The notes: generated by a model from the letters alone, not told the origin. A DNA stretch of 64,000 nucleotides from Flavobacterium foetidum (GCF_004634245.1 NZ_SJTF01000007.1:124001-188000); one strand, 5' to 3'. Shown: positions 54,870 through 63,370, counted from the first letter of the stretch. Numbers and translations are program-made.

Positions 54870-56783
54870 CTAAAAATGATAACGCTTAAAAGCCTCTATT
54901 GCAGAATAATCTGCAAGACCCAAGTCGTGGTATTTTTTTGCTGTCAGTCTATTTCTGTCTTCTACTCGCACCCAAAACTCTCTGCTGTCGTCACCTTGAA
55001 ACATAACTCCGTCTTTTTGAGACTGGTGATAAAAAATAGCATGTCGTTTCTTCAAAACCTGATCAGGACTCATTGGTACTGCCATGTCGATTTGGTACGA
55101 TTCCCATTCATGCCAAGCACCTCTGTAAAGCCAAACCCAGCAGTCATCCATAAAGCTTTTATGTTTTAATCTTTTCAAAGCTTCAAACAAGCTGTCAAGA
55201 CAAACTTTATGAGTTCCGTGCGGATCTGCCAAATCTCCGGCGGCATAAATTTGATGCGGTTTTATTCTTTCAATAATATCACACATAATGTCTATATCTG
55301 CATCAGAAAGATTATTCTTTTTTACAGTTCCCGTTTCGTAAAACGGCAAATCTAAAAAGTTTACATTAGAATCTGGCAGACCTAAATAACGAGTCGCGCC
55401 ATACGATTCACTTCTTCTTATTAATCCTTTCAGTTTTCTGACTTCTAAGGAGTCAATTTCGTTTCCTGTTCTGTTTTTCAAGAAACCGATAATCTCGTCA
55501 GAAACCGCAGAACTTGGATTTAGTGCTTTTGAAATCTCAGCAAATTTTAAAGCTTCTTCATTAGAAACCGCAATATTTCCTGAAGTCTGATACGCAATAT
55601 GCACCTCATGCCCCTGCTCTACCAAACGATCAAAAGTTCCTCCCATCGAAATCACGTCATCATCTGGATGCGGACTGAAAATGATGATTCTTTTTTTCTC
55701 TGGTGTAGAACGCTCCGGTCTGTATGTATCATCAGCATTCGGTTTTCCGCCTGGCCAGCCCGTAATGGTTTGCTGCATTTTGTTAAACATCTTAATGTTT
55801 AAGTCGTAGGCAGTCCCTTCTTCCGTTAAAAGACTCGACATTCCGTTGTCGTTATAGTCTTTGTCTGTAAGTTTCAAAAACGGCTTTTTGGTCAACTCAC
55901 TCAACCAAGCCACTGCTTTAAGCTTTAGCTCATCTGTCCAAATACAAGATTTAACCAGCCAAGGAGTTTTTACCCTTGTCAATTCCGACGAAGCTTCTGT
56001 ATCTAAAACAAAGGTCGTATTTTGATGTTCCTGCAGATAAGTTGCTGGAACACGAGAAGAAATCTCGCCTTCGATGGTTTTCTTTATAATTCCCGCTTTA
56101 CTGATTCCCCAGCCGAGCAGCACGATTCTTTTTGCATTTCTAACCGTTCCGATTCCCATCGTAATAGCTTTTCTTGGAACATTATCTATTCCTAAAAAAG
56201 CAGAAGCGGCATCTACACGAGTTAAATGATCCAAAGTAATGCTTCTGGTTCCCGAGTTGACGTGCGAACCGGGTTCATTAAAACCAATGTGCCCTGTTCT
56301 TCCAATTCCCAAAAGCTGAAAATCTAATCCTCCATACGATTTGATTTTCATCTCATAATCAATGCAATACTGTTGTAATTCTTCGCCACTAACCTGTCCG
56401 TCAGGAATATTAATGTTTTCCGGAAGAATATTTACATGATTAAAAAGATGTTCATGCATAAAATGATAATAACTTTGAATATCATTTTTATCCATCGGAT
56501 AATATTCATCGAGATTGAAAGTGATTACGTTGGCAAAACTTAATCCTTCTTCTTTATGCATTCTTACAAGCTCTTCGTAAACTTTGATTGGCGAAGATCC
56601 TGTAGCCAAACCTAAAACGCAAGGCTCGTTTAATTCGTTTTTACGCTGAATCAAATTTGCGATTTCCTGTGCCACTAATAATGAAGCTTCCTGCGATGAT
56701 TCGAAGATAACATTATGAATTTTCTCAAAACGAGTTTCTTCAAACTTCCCTGCCTCTCTAAAACCTATGTCTTCTTTAATCAT
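54870..56783 (-). CDS. nagB: Glucosamine-6-phosphate deaminase fused to PIG-L/LmbE deacetylase-like domain
   Basis: A 637-aa cytoplasmic fusion. Residues 20-285 are NagB (LGLATGSSPIKVYEEL, FNLDEYYP with D92, GRTGHIGFNEPGS), converting GlcN-6-P to fructose-6-P and ammonia. Residues 365-637 are a PIG-L/LmbE fold with the Zn motif SPHPDDDVISMGG (H372, D374, D375) and a later DPHGTHK. LmbE domains deacetylate GlcNAc derivatives, so the fusion could do both NagA and NagB steps; this is inference. The layout is known from Bacteroidota. A regulon box lies 67 bp upstream of the start, linking it to susC. Confidence 0.93.
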   Translation of the reverse strand: MIKEDIGFREAGKFEETRFEKIHNVIFESSQEASLLVAQEIANLIQRKNELNEPCVLGLATGSSPIKVYEELVRMHKEEGLSFANVITFNLDEYYPMDKNDIQSYYHFMHEHLFNHVNILPENINIPDGQVSGEELQQYCIDYEMKIKSYGGLDFQLLGIGRTGHIGFNEPGSHVNSGTRSITLDHLTRVDAASAFLGIDNVPRKAITMGIGTVRNAKRIVLLGWGISKAGIIKKTIEGEISSRVPATYLQEHQNTTFVLDTEASSELTRVKTPWLVKSCIWTDELKLKAVAWLSELTKKPFLKLTDKDYNDNGMSSLLTEEGTAYDLNIKMFNKMQQTITGWPGGKPNADDTYRPERSTPEKKRIIIFSPHPDDDVISMGGTFDRLVEQGHEVHIAYQTSGNIAVSNEEALKFAEISKALNPSSAVSDEIIGFLKNRTGNEIDSLEVRKLKGLIRRSESYGATRYLGLPDSNVNFLDLPFYETGTVKKNNLSDADIDIMCDIIERIKPHQIYAAGDLADPHGTHKVCLDSLFEALKRLKHKSFMDDCWVWLYRGAWHEWESYQIDMAVPMSPDQVLKKRHAIFYHQSQKDGVMFQGDDSREFWVRVEDRNRLTAKKYHDLGLADYSAIEAFKRYHF

Positions 56784-56849
56784 ATTGCTTTCGGGTTCAT
56801 TTAATTAATGTAAGATAAAAGTAAAGTTTAATTCTCCTCTGAAATCAAA

Positions 56850-56870
56850 AATTCGACTAATAACCATTAT
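56850..56870 (-). promoter_or_regulatory. Shared regulatory box upstream of nagB fusion
   Basis: ATAATGGTTATTAGTCGAAT on the coding strand, near edge 67 bp before the start codon. See the susC box at 32344. Confidence 0.55.
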
Positions 56871-56928
56871 CGTTCGGCAAAAGACAAAATATGAAATGTA
56901 AAGCCAGTTTTAACTTCAAAAAGACTCC

Positions 56929-59022
56929 TTATTCAACCACTCCGATTTCGGCAATCGAAACAGACTGGCCTTTTCCTACTCCTGCTGTAGCAGTAAATCT
57001 TAAAAATCTTGCTTTTATTGCAACAAAAGTCTTAAATTGCTCAATTGGGTTGTGTTTGATATTAGAGAACTCTCCTTCTGATTGTTTTGTCCAAGTAACA
57101 TTATCCAAACTCGTCTCGAATTCATAATTCGAAATAAGGTTAAGATTGTTCCCTATTTGTTGCGGCATATATGTAAACCCCTTTATCTTCAGTTCCTCTC
57201 CCATGTCGATAGTTATAGTTTGGGGCAGTTTGTCTTTATCATTTCCAAAACCCCAGTCGGTAGCTGGATTTCCGTCAATTATTCTTTCTGCCGATTTTTG
57301 ATCGCCGCTAGAAACCGAAACGATATTCCATTTTTCTTTAGATACACCATATTTGGCTGTTTTTACAGCACTGTTTATCTTTTCTTTTTCATTTCTAGCA
57401 ATCGCCTTAATTTCAACAGCTTTATTATAGATGAAAGGCTTTTTATACAATTCGCTTTTGGTCGAAGGATTTTTTCCGTCAAGCGAATAATAAACAGTGC
57501 TGCCTTCTTCCGATTTAATCGTTACAAGACCATTTTTTTCTCTAGAAATCTGCGGTTCTTTTACAAATATTGGCGCATTAAAAGCTTGAATTTCACTGAT
57601 TACAAAACCAGCTTTTGCATCCAGAATATTGACACGAATTGCCGATGCTGTCACACGGTCAAATCGTAGGATTCTTTTATAACCAATTGTGGTTTCATTT
57701 GCAATTGTTTTCCATTGTCCATTAACATTCGCTTCAACCGAAAATGATTTTATGCGTTGCCCTAATCGAATATATTCCTGAAGCAAAAGACGGTTTATAG
57801 CCATCGGTTTTTTAAAAGTAAATTCAACCGAAGCTTGTTTTACCTTGTCGTCTGTAGCCCAATAGGTATTCTTATTTCCATCGATAAGATTCTGCGGGCC
57901 AAAATCAGAATTGTTTCCCCTTATATTAGAAGCCTGAGCTTTTGTGCCTGCTAATAATTCTTTTTTGAAATCGGATTTAATAACAGCTACCAATTCTTTT
58001 AATCTGGCCTCATCATTTTCGTGTACCAATCCGCGTTTATCAACAGGAAGATTTAGCAATAAAGTCGCATTTCGCCCAATTGATTCGTAATAAATATCAA
58101 CCATTTCATCAAGCGAACGCACCTTGTCATCTTCTACAGAATGATAAAACCATCCTGGTCTAATAGAGACATCAGCCTCGCCCGGAACCCACTTTTCACC
58201 ATCTTCATGTCCCGACATAAATTCGGTATAATGCACTTTTCCTGCCAATTCATCTTTTTGGCGCAAGGTAGACCAATTGGTTTTACCGGCACGCCCTTCC
58301 TCATTTCCAATCCATCTAGCCTCAGACGGACCAACTCCCCAAACCAAAGTTTTAGGCGCAATACTGTAGATCAATTTATAAGTTTCGTCCCAGTTGTAAT
58401 AAGTAAGCGTATTGATTTTTCGGGTTTCGTTTGCACCTCCATAAAAGCCGTCGCCGCCATTTGCACCATCAAACCACATTTCAAAAACATCTCCGTAATT
58501 GGTCAATAATTCCTTCAACTGATTTCTGAAATAAGTAATGTATTCAGGTTTTCCGTATGCTGCATGATTTCTGTCCCAAGGAGAAAGATACAAACCAAGT
58601 TTTAAATTGTATTCCTTGCAGGCTTCTGCCAAATCTTTAACCAAATCCCCTTTTCCGTCCTTCCACGGAGAATTTTTTACAGAACGTTCGGTGTAGGCAG
58701 AAGGCCATAAACAAAATCCGTCGTGGTGCTTTGCCACTAAAATGATTCCTTTCATTCCGGACTCTTTTACAATACGAGCCCATTGACGTACATCTAAATC
58801 AGTCGGATTAAACAATTCTGGCGATTCGTCTCCGTAACCCCATTCCTTATTCGTAAAAGTATTGAGCGAAAAATGCACAAAAGCATAAAACTCCATTTCC
58901 TGCCAGTCGATTTGTTTTTGGGTCGGAATTGGTCCAAAAGGCTTTGGCGCATTGGCCAATTCCTGACCAAATCCGAATGATACTATACCAAAAAGACATA
59001 CGGAAACGAAAAAGTACTTCAT
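56929..59022 (-). CDS. GH29 alpha-L-fucosidase with C-terminal carbohydrate-binding domains
   Basis: A 697-aa exported fucosidase; the signal peptide ends FGFGQ (about residue 20). The barrel holds AKHHDGFCLWPSAYTERS (97-114) and the nucleophile in FEMWFDGANGG (Asp185). After about 355 comes an F5/8 C-type domain (IDGNKNTYWATDDKVKQASVEF). A CHB_HEX_C-like segment follows (about 490-555, STVYYSLDGKNPS), then a second discoidin-type domain (ATDWGFGNDKDKLPQTITIDMG). The extra domains suggest binding to larger glycans and distinguish it from the short GH29 at 37466. It has its own promoter region with a regulon box at 59092. Confidence 0.94.
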   Translation of the reverse strand: MKYFFVSVCLFGIVSFGFGQELANAPKPFGPIPTQKQIDWQEMEFYAFVHFSLNTFTNKEWGYGDESPELFNPTDLDVRQWARIVKESGMKGIILVAKHHDGFCLWPSAYTERSVKNSPWKDGKGDLVKDLAEACKEYNLKLGLYLSPWDRNHAAYGKPEYITYFRNQLKELLTNYGDVFEMWFDGANGGDGFYGGANETRKINTLTYYNWDETYKLIYSIAPKTLVWGVGPSEARWIGNEEGRAGKTNWSTLRQKDELAGKVHYTEFMSGHEDGEKWVPGEADVSIRPGWFYHSVEDDKVRSLDEMVDIYYESIGRNATLLLNLPVDKRGLVHENDEARLKELVAVIKSDFKKELLAGTKAQASNIRGNNSDFGPQNLIDGNKNTYWATDDKVKQASVEFTFKKPMAINRLLLQEYIRLGQRIKSFSVEANVNGQWKTIANETTIGYKRILRFDRVTASAIRVNILDAKAGFVISEIQAFNAPIFVKEPQISREKNGLVTIKSEEGSTVYYSLDGKNPSTKSELYKKPFIYNKAVEIKAIARNEKEKINSAVKTAKYGVSKEKWNIVSVSSGDQKSAERIIDGNPATDWGFGNDKDKLPQTITIDMGEELKIKGFTYMPQQIGNNLNLISNYEFETSLDNVTWTKQSEGEFSNIKHNPIEQFKTFVAIKARFLRFTATAGVGKGQSVSIAEIGVVE

Positions 59023-59091
59023 TGCTTATCTGTTTTAAAAAAAATAGGATGAACGATAAATGTAATGTATTTTACAAATTAGATAAAGACA

Positions 59092-59112
59092 ATTTCGACC
59101 AATGACCATTTT
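59092..59112 (-). promoter_or_regulatory. Shared regulatory box upstream of second GH29
   Basis: AAAATGGTCATTGGTCGAAAT on the coding strand apart from one base over the reporting limit; core AATGGTCATTGGTCGAAAT. Near edge 70 bp before the start codon. AACCAA follows upstream, as it does at the susC box. Confidence 0.6.
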
Positions 59113-59144
59113 GGGAGAGTTTTGGAAAAATATTGGTTATAAAT

Positions 59145-59343
59145 TAACCCGTTGGGTGTAATTAAAAAAATAAAAGAATTTTAACACATAGAGGCATAGT
59201 TTTTTTGTGCCGAAAAAAGAAAATGGAAGAAACAAGTTTCCACACATAGCTAAACTATGTGCATTTAGACTAGTGAAACGACTTTTTTAAGTTTAGTTAA
59301 ACTATGTTTCTATGTGTTGAAAATAATTTCACCCAACGAGTTA
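59145..59343. repeat. TIR-bearing MITE-like element, long copy
   Basis: A 199-bp element, inverted relative to the 123-bp copy at 9161. The ends are TAACCCGTTGGGTGTAATTA and the complement of TAACTCGTTGGGTGAAATTA. It contains an extra block beginning TGGAAACTTGTTTCTTCC that the short copy lacks, bounded by CTATGTG repeats. Non-coding. Confidence 0.8.
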
Positions 59344-59413
59344 TAAATTAATCTATTTCTGTAAAATGCTTCAGGACAAAATGGTATATTAGCTTATCAA
59401 TAAAAAATACAAA

Positions 59414-60337
59414 ATGAGATTTTTGGATATCTTTAAAAAGAAAAAAGGTTTTGATCTTCCAAACATGTATGTAGGAATTGTAAATCGCGAACAATACAAT
59501 CTTATAATGCAGATTGCTCTAGCCTATCATCAGGAAAAAAATTATACTATCACAAAAATAGATGAGGGTGAAATTGTCGTTGAAAACAACGGAGATACAG
59601 AACACCGCTACTTAGATAATCTGGTTCGAAATTTGGCTTCGCACAATCACGAAGATTGGAAAAATGCTATTTATGAGCATTTCGATAAACTAAAATACAA
59701 TTCGGCTGCGTTTGACTATCTTTATAAAGATTTTAGCTATGCATCTCAATTTTTGCGGGTTTTAGTAAAAGGCTCCACTTTTAATTTTCCAGCCGAGCTT
59801 AGCGAGTATATCTCACGAGTCGATTTTCCCGAAACAAATACTTTTTTAATTTTAGAATTTGAAGGACAGTTTCATTACATCAGAAAAGCAGATGTTTTGG
59901 AATGGGAAACCTCAGAAGAAGAATTGTTTGAGATAGCATTGGATAATATTCCTGAAAATGAGATTGAAGCCAATGAATATGACTTAAACGATGAATTTAA
60001 ACTTTTTATTTTCTTTAGCGGTGATTATGCTGCTTCGTATATTTTAAACATAAAAGAAAAAGCAACTTATGCGATAGGAAGTTATGGAACGTTATTGGCG
60101 ATTCCGACAAAAGGAACCGTATACACACACCCTATTGAAAAAGGAAATGTTTTAGAACTGATAACTATCTTGAATCCCACGATTGAAAAATTCTACAACG
60201 AAGACCCGGGAAACATAACACTAAATTATTACTGGTATTATGATGATAAATTTGAAGTTTTCCCGATTGGGCAAGACGCCGAAGGCTATTTTATAAGCCT
60301 GCCCGAAAATTTGCATAAGCTATTAAACAAAGGTTAA
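59414..60337 (+). CDS. Unrecognised soluble protein
   Basis: A 307-aa acidic protein without signal peptide or membrane segment, so probably cytoplasmic. It starts MRFLDIFKKKKGFD, then a helix-strand region (GIVNREQYNLIMQIALAYHQEKNYTI), an LVRNLASHNHEDWKNAIYEHFDKL segment, and a beta-rich second half (FLILEFEGQFHYIRKADVLEWE, DEFKLFIFFSGDYAASYIL). I do not recognise the family; it recalls small immunity- or SMI1-like cytoplasmic proteins only vaguely. It is flanked by TIR repeats on both sides (59145 and 60335), which hints at a mobile or recently shuffled context. Confidence 0.7.
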   Translation: MRFLDIFKKKKGFDLPNMYVGIVNREQYNLIMQIALAYHQEKNYTITKIDEGEIVVENNGDTEHRYLDNLVRNLASHNHEDWKNAIYEHFDKLKYNSAAFDYLYKDFSYASQFLRVLVKGSTFNFPAELSEYISRVDFPETNTFLILEFEGQFHYIRKADVLEWETSEEELFEIALDNIPENEIEANEYDLNDEFKLFIFFSGDYAASYILNIKEKATYAIGSYGTLLAIPTKGTVYTHPIEKGNVLELITILNPTIEKFYNEDPGNITLNYYWYYDDKFEVFPIGQDAEGYFISLPENLHKLLNKG

Positions 60338-60531
60338 ACCCGTTGGGAGAAATAGAATAAAATAGCTTCATTAAAGAATTAAAATCTAATTTGATCTGCT
60401 AAAAATCTGCGTGAAATCCTTAATGCTTATAAATTTTTCAGACAGTTTCAAACCGATTAAAGCAGAGTTAGACAGATTTATATCTAAACTGATTTAAAAG
60501 AATTGAAGAAAATAATTTCACCTAACGGATA
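60335..60531. repeat. TIR-like element with different core
   Basis: TAAACCCGTTGGGAGAAATA at the left and ATAATTTCACCTAACGGATA at the right form imperfect ends like those at 9161 and 59145, 197 bp apart. The interior is unrelated to the other copies, so either the ends were captured separately or the core has diverged. Confidence 0.45.
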
Positions 60532-60665
60532 CAAGGTTAAATAATTGCATATTACGCCCCCTCTTGCCTTGGCTGTGAAAGATAGAATCTATAAGAAATT
60601 AAATATAAAATATTCAACACTTTAAGACCTAAATTTACATTCTAAACTCTCTAAAAAATACGAAA

Positions 60666-60772
60666 ATGGAACCAAGAATGATTTGGGCAAATCTAACTTC
60701 AGAAAATCTCAAGACTACTTTTCTGACCCAGATGGCCACAAATTCAATGTTTTATATTGGCCCGGCATGTAG
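60666..60772 (+). pseudogene. VOC (glyoxalase-like) gene with large internal deletion
   Basis: The first 18 codons read MEPRMIWANLTSENLKTT, a normal VOC-family start. One frame over, the sequence continues YFSDPDGHKFNVLYWPGM and a stop at 60770-60772, which is the usual C-terminus of the same family. About 80-90 middle codons are missing and the two ends are out of frame, so the gene is dead. The longer frame that starts at the same ATG and runs on to 60911 is an artefact of the frameshift. Confidence 0.75.
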
Positions 60773-61640
60773 CGAAATTTCCCTAAAATGCAATTTTAAA
60801 GTTTTTGCAAAAAAATCCATTTCTGAGATGTTATACTTACTTTTTTTATTAATAAAAAGTAGGTTTATGAAAAATAATGCTTTTTCATTTCTTCTTAGGT
60901 CAAAATTTTAGATAAAAACATTTTATTCTTAAGCTTTACAAAATAGTCTGTTTTTTTTAAGCCAATCCATCCTATAACTACCTAAAACCTTGTTTTTAAC
61001 CATTTTAACAGCTTCAACAATAAAAATATAAATATTTCTTACAAAAAAGTTAAAAAGGGAAAAAACTTACCAAATCAGGTATAAATACCTACCTTTAAAA
61101 TACATATAGTTGCTACATTAGCACAAAATAAGAACTGATTACCAGCAAAATACCATTTTTTTTTCAAGCTGAATCGGTTACCAATACAATTTCAAAAAAC
61201 AATATTAATAATCCTAAGTTTAAAATTATGATTGAAATTTACTTTAAAAAAACTCCCTCTTTATACTGTGATTCCACTCGGTTTGAAAAACCTAAAATTC
61301 TCGTATTAATGACATAAGTCTTAAGGTAAATTCTTGTAATCACTACGAGAACCAATTGTTTTATGTTGTCATTTGCTACTTTCATCTATATGATCTATTG
61401 CAAAAGTCAATTTCATGACATTAAATACCTGTTTCATAACATTTTTTTTCCTGTTCAAGGTCTTGGAACCTAATTTTAAACCTGAATAGGCGAATAAAAC
61501 TGAGTTTTATTTTTATTGTGTAGTAAAAAGCTTTTAATATTATTTTTTTAATGAGGATATACACTAAATATGTTTCATTAAAAATAAACCCATATAAATT
61601 TAATCTATTAACTATTAATTAACCCCTTAATTTAAAAACT
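60773..61640. other. Long AT-rich leader of collar genes
   Basis: An 870-bp region without a recognisable gene. It has poly-A/T tracts and the ACCTACCTTT / ATAGTTGCTACATTAG sequence around 61088-61122. I saw no strong hairpin or RNA motif. It must hold the promoter of the three collar genes. Confidence 0.5.
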
Positions 61641-62180
61641 ATGGATGGAACAATAGGAGAAATTCGACTATTTGCTGCCACTTTTACCCCAAGGAGCTGG
61701 GCATTTTGTATGGGACAGCTTGTCGCAATACAAAGTAATACAGCATTATATGCTATTTTAGGAACAACTTACGGAGGAAATGGAAGCACTACTTTTGGCC
61801 TGCCTAATTTTGCGGGCCGCGTCGCTATAGGAGCTGGCAGTGGTGGCGGCTTGTCCACTTATGTTGCGGGTGAATCACTGGGAAGCAATACGACAACATT
61901 GCTGACTCAAAACCTACCTAATCACTCACATGTTGCAACAGCTACAGTATCTATACCTGCCTATCCGGACTATGGTGAAGCCAATACTCCAAGTGGTAAT
62001 ATATTGGCAACCAAAACCAACATGTACAATTCAACACAAGGAGACGACAATATGAAAACAACTCCTTTTAATATGACACTTGCACCTGTCGGATCAAATA
62101 TTCCTTTGTCTGTTACGCAACCTTCAATTGGAATGAATTTTATCATTTGTTTAGTAGGAGAATTCCCGTCGCGCAATTAA
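61641..62180 (+). CDS. Phage-tail-collar (MdpB-like) protein 1
   Basis: A 179-aa protein without signal peptide. Residues 6-62 are the tail collar domain (EIRLFAATFTPRSWAFCMGQ, then ILGTTYGGNGSTTFGLPNFAGR). H95-S-H97 after LPN is the HxH pair; in T4 gp12 an equivalent pair from three chains binds zinc. The end IICLVGEFPSRN is shared with the two paralogues downstream. Such proteins in Bacteroidota are called microcystin-dependent or tail fibre proteins, mostly without phage genes nearby, and their function is unknown. It is first of three in tandem. Confidence 0.88.
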   Translation: MDGTIGEIRLFAATFTPRSWAFCMGQLVAIQSNTALYAILGTTYGGNGSTTFGLPNFAGRVAIGAGSGGGLSTYVAGESLGSNTTTLLTQNLPNHSHVATATVSIPAYPDYGEANTPSGNILATKTNMYNSTQGDDNMKTTPFNMTLAPVGSNIPLSVTQPSIGMNFIICLVGEFPSRN

Positions 62181-62230
62181 CTAGTAATTGGAAAAAACAG
62201 TTTTTTTAAGTAATAACTCAAAATAGTATT

Positions 62231-62773
62231 ATGGAAGGATATTTAGCAGAAGTACGTCTTTTTGGCGGAAATTTTGCTCCAAGAGGATGGATGTTCTGCA
62301 ATGGAGCACAATTAAATATAGCCGCATATGAAGCGCTTTTCGTTTTAATCGGAACAACATTTGGCGGTGATGGTGTAACTAATTTTAAATTACCTGACCT
62401 TCAGGGGCGTATTCCTGTAGGTATAGGCCAGAGACCTGGAGGATCAAACGTTGTACTTGGTCAAGTTGGTGGCGTCGAACAAGTGACCATGACCATCAAT
62501 CAAATGCCTGCACATACACACGTGGCTACAACAAGCGCCATTTCGATTCAAACCTATAATGCGCCAGGTAATACTGCGTCGCCAACAAACAATGTTTTAG
62601 CAGGTTCTGATACTGCATATTCAGCTGAAGCACCAGACGGTACGCTAAAACCTGTTACTACAACAGTCAGTGTGTCTAGTGTTGGAGGTACACAGCCATT
62701 TCCTATTATTCAACCTTCACTAGCTACAAACTATATTATTTGTGTAGAAGGTATTTTCCCAAGTAGAAACTAA
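62231..62773 (+). CDS. Phage-tail-collar (MdpB-like) protein 2
   Basis: A 180-aa paralogue, 50 bp after the first. Collar domain EVRLFGGNFAPRGWMFCNGA, then LIGTTFGGDGVTNFKLPDLQGR (6-60). HxH at 95-97 (PAHTHVA) sits at exactly the same residue numbers as in both neighbours. The end is IICVEGIFPSRN. The middle section (100-160) differs most, as expected if the three chains bind different partners or ligands. Confidence 0.88.
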   Translation: MEGYLAEVRLFGGNFAPRGWMFCNGAQLNIAAYEALFVLIGTTFGGDGVTNFKLPDLQGRIPVGIGQRPGGSNVVLGQVGGVEQVTMTINQMPAHTHVATTSAISIQTYNAPGNTASPTNNVLAGSDTAYSAEAPDGTLKPVTTTVSVSSVGGTQPFPIIQPSLATNYIICVEGIFPSRN

Positions 62774-62785
62774 AACCAATCAACC

Positions 62786-63325
62786 ATGGAAGGAACAATG
62801 TCCGAAATCCGATTATATGCTGCCAACTTTGCTCCAAAATACTGGGCATACTGTTCTGGTCAGCTTCTTAACATAAATACAAACCAAGCCTTGTTTAGCC
62901 TTTTGGGCACCACTTACGGAGGAAATGGTATTACCAATTTTGCATTACCTGATTTTAGAGGAAGAGCTCCTGTAGGAACCGGTACTCCTTCGGGTGCCTC
63001 TCAATTTGTTTTGGGTCAGTTATCTGGTACTGAATCTACTACTGCACTGCTTTCAAATCTTCCCTTACATACGCATACAGCAGCTGGTACGCTTACTTTA
63101 AAAGCTTATGCCGATACAGGAGATACTGCGGCACCACAAAATGCGTATCTGGCTTCAATAAATAATCTTTATTCTGACAAAACACCAGATAGCGCTTTGA
63201 AGCCTATAACACCGTCTGTTACTGTAGCCGTAACAGGAAATAGTCAGCCGATTTCTATTATGCAGCCTTATTTAGGTTTGAGCTACATAATATGTATGCA
63301 AGGAATATATCCATCAAGAAATTAA
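62786..63325 (+). CDS. Phage-tail-collar (MdpB-like) protein 3
   Basis: A 179-aa paralogue, 12 bp after the second. Collar domain EIRLYAANFAPKYWAYCSGQ, then LLGTTYGGNGITNFALPDFRGR. HxH at 95-97 (PLHTHTA), end IICMQGIYPSRN. No signal peptide. With the other two it forms a tight operon closed by a terminator at 63333. Confidence 0.88.
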   Translation: MEGTMSEIRLYAANFAPKYWAYCSGQLLNINTNQALFSLLGTTYGGNGITNFALPDFRGRAPVGTGTPSGASQFVLGQLSGTESTTALLSNLPLHTHTAAGTLTLKAYADTGDTAAPQNAYLASINNLYSDKTPDSALKPITPSVTVAVTGNSQPISIMQPYLGLSYIICMQGIYPSRN

Positions 63326-63332
63326 TAATCAA

Positions 63333-63370
63333 CACCCATTAGAATTGACTAATGGGTGGTTTGTCTTTTT
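63333..63370 (+). terminator. Intrinsic terminator after collar genes
   Basis: CACCCATTAG / CTAATGGGTG stem followed by a T-rich run. The next gene starts only about 20 bp later, so some readthrough (attenuation) is likely. Confidence 0.7.

Noticed and set aside
60666..60911. 81-codon ORF
   Set aside because: Only its first 18 codons match a protein family; the rest is the wrong frame of the broken VOC gene.
61641..63325. Prophage or phage-tail injection system
   Set aside because: Only collar-domain proteins are present, with no sheath, tube, baseplate, capsid or integrase genes in the window.
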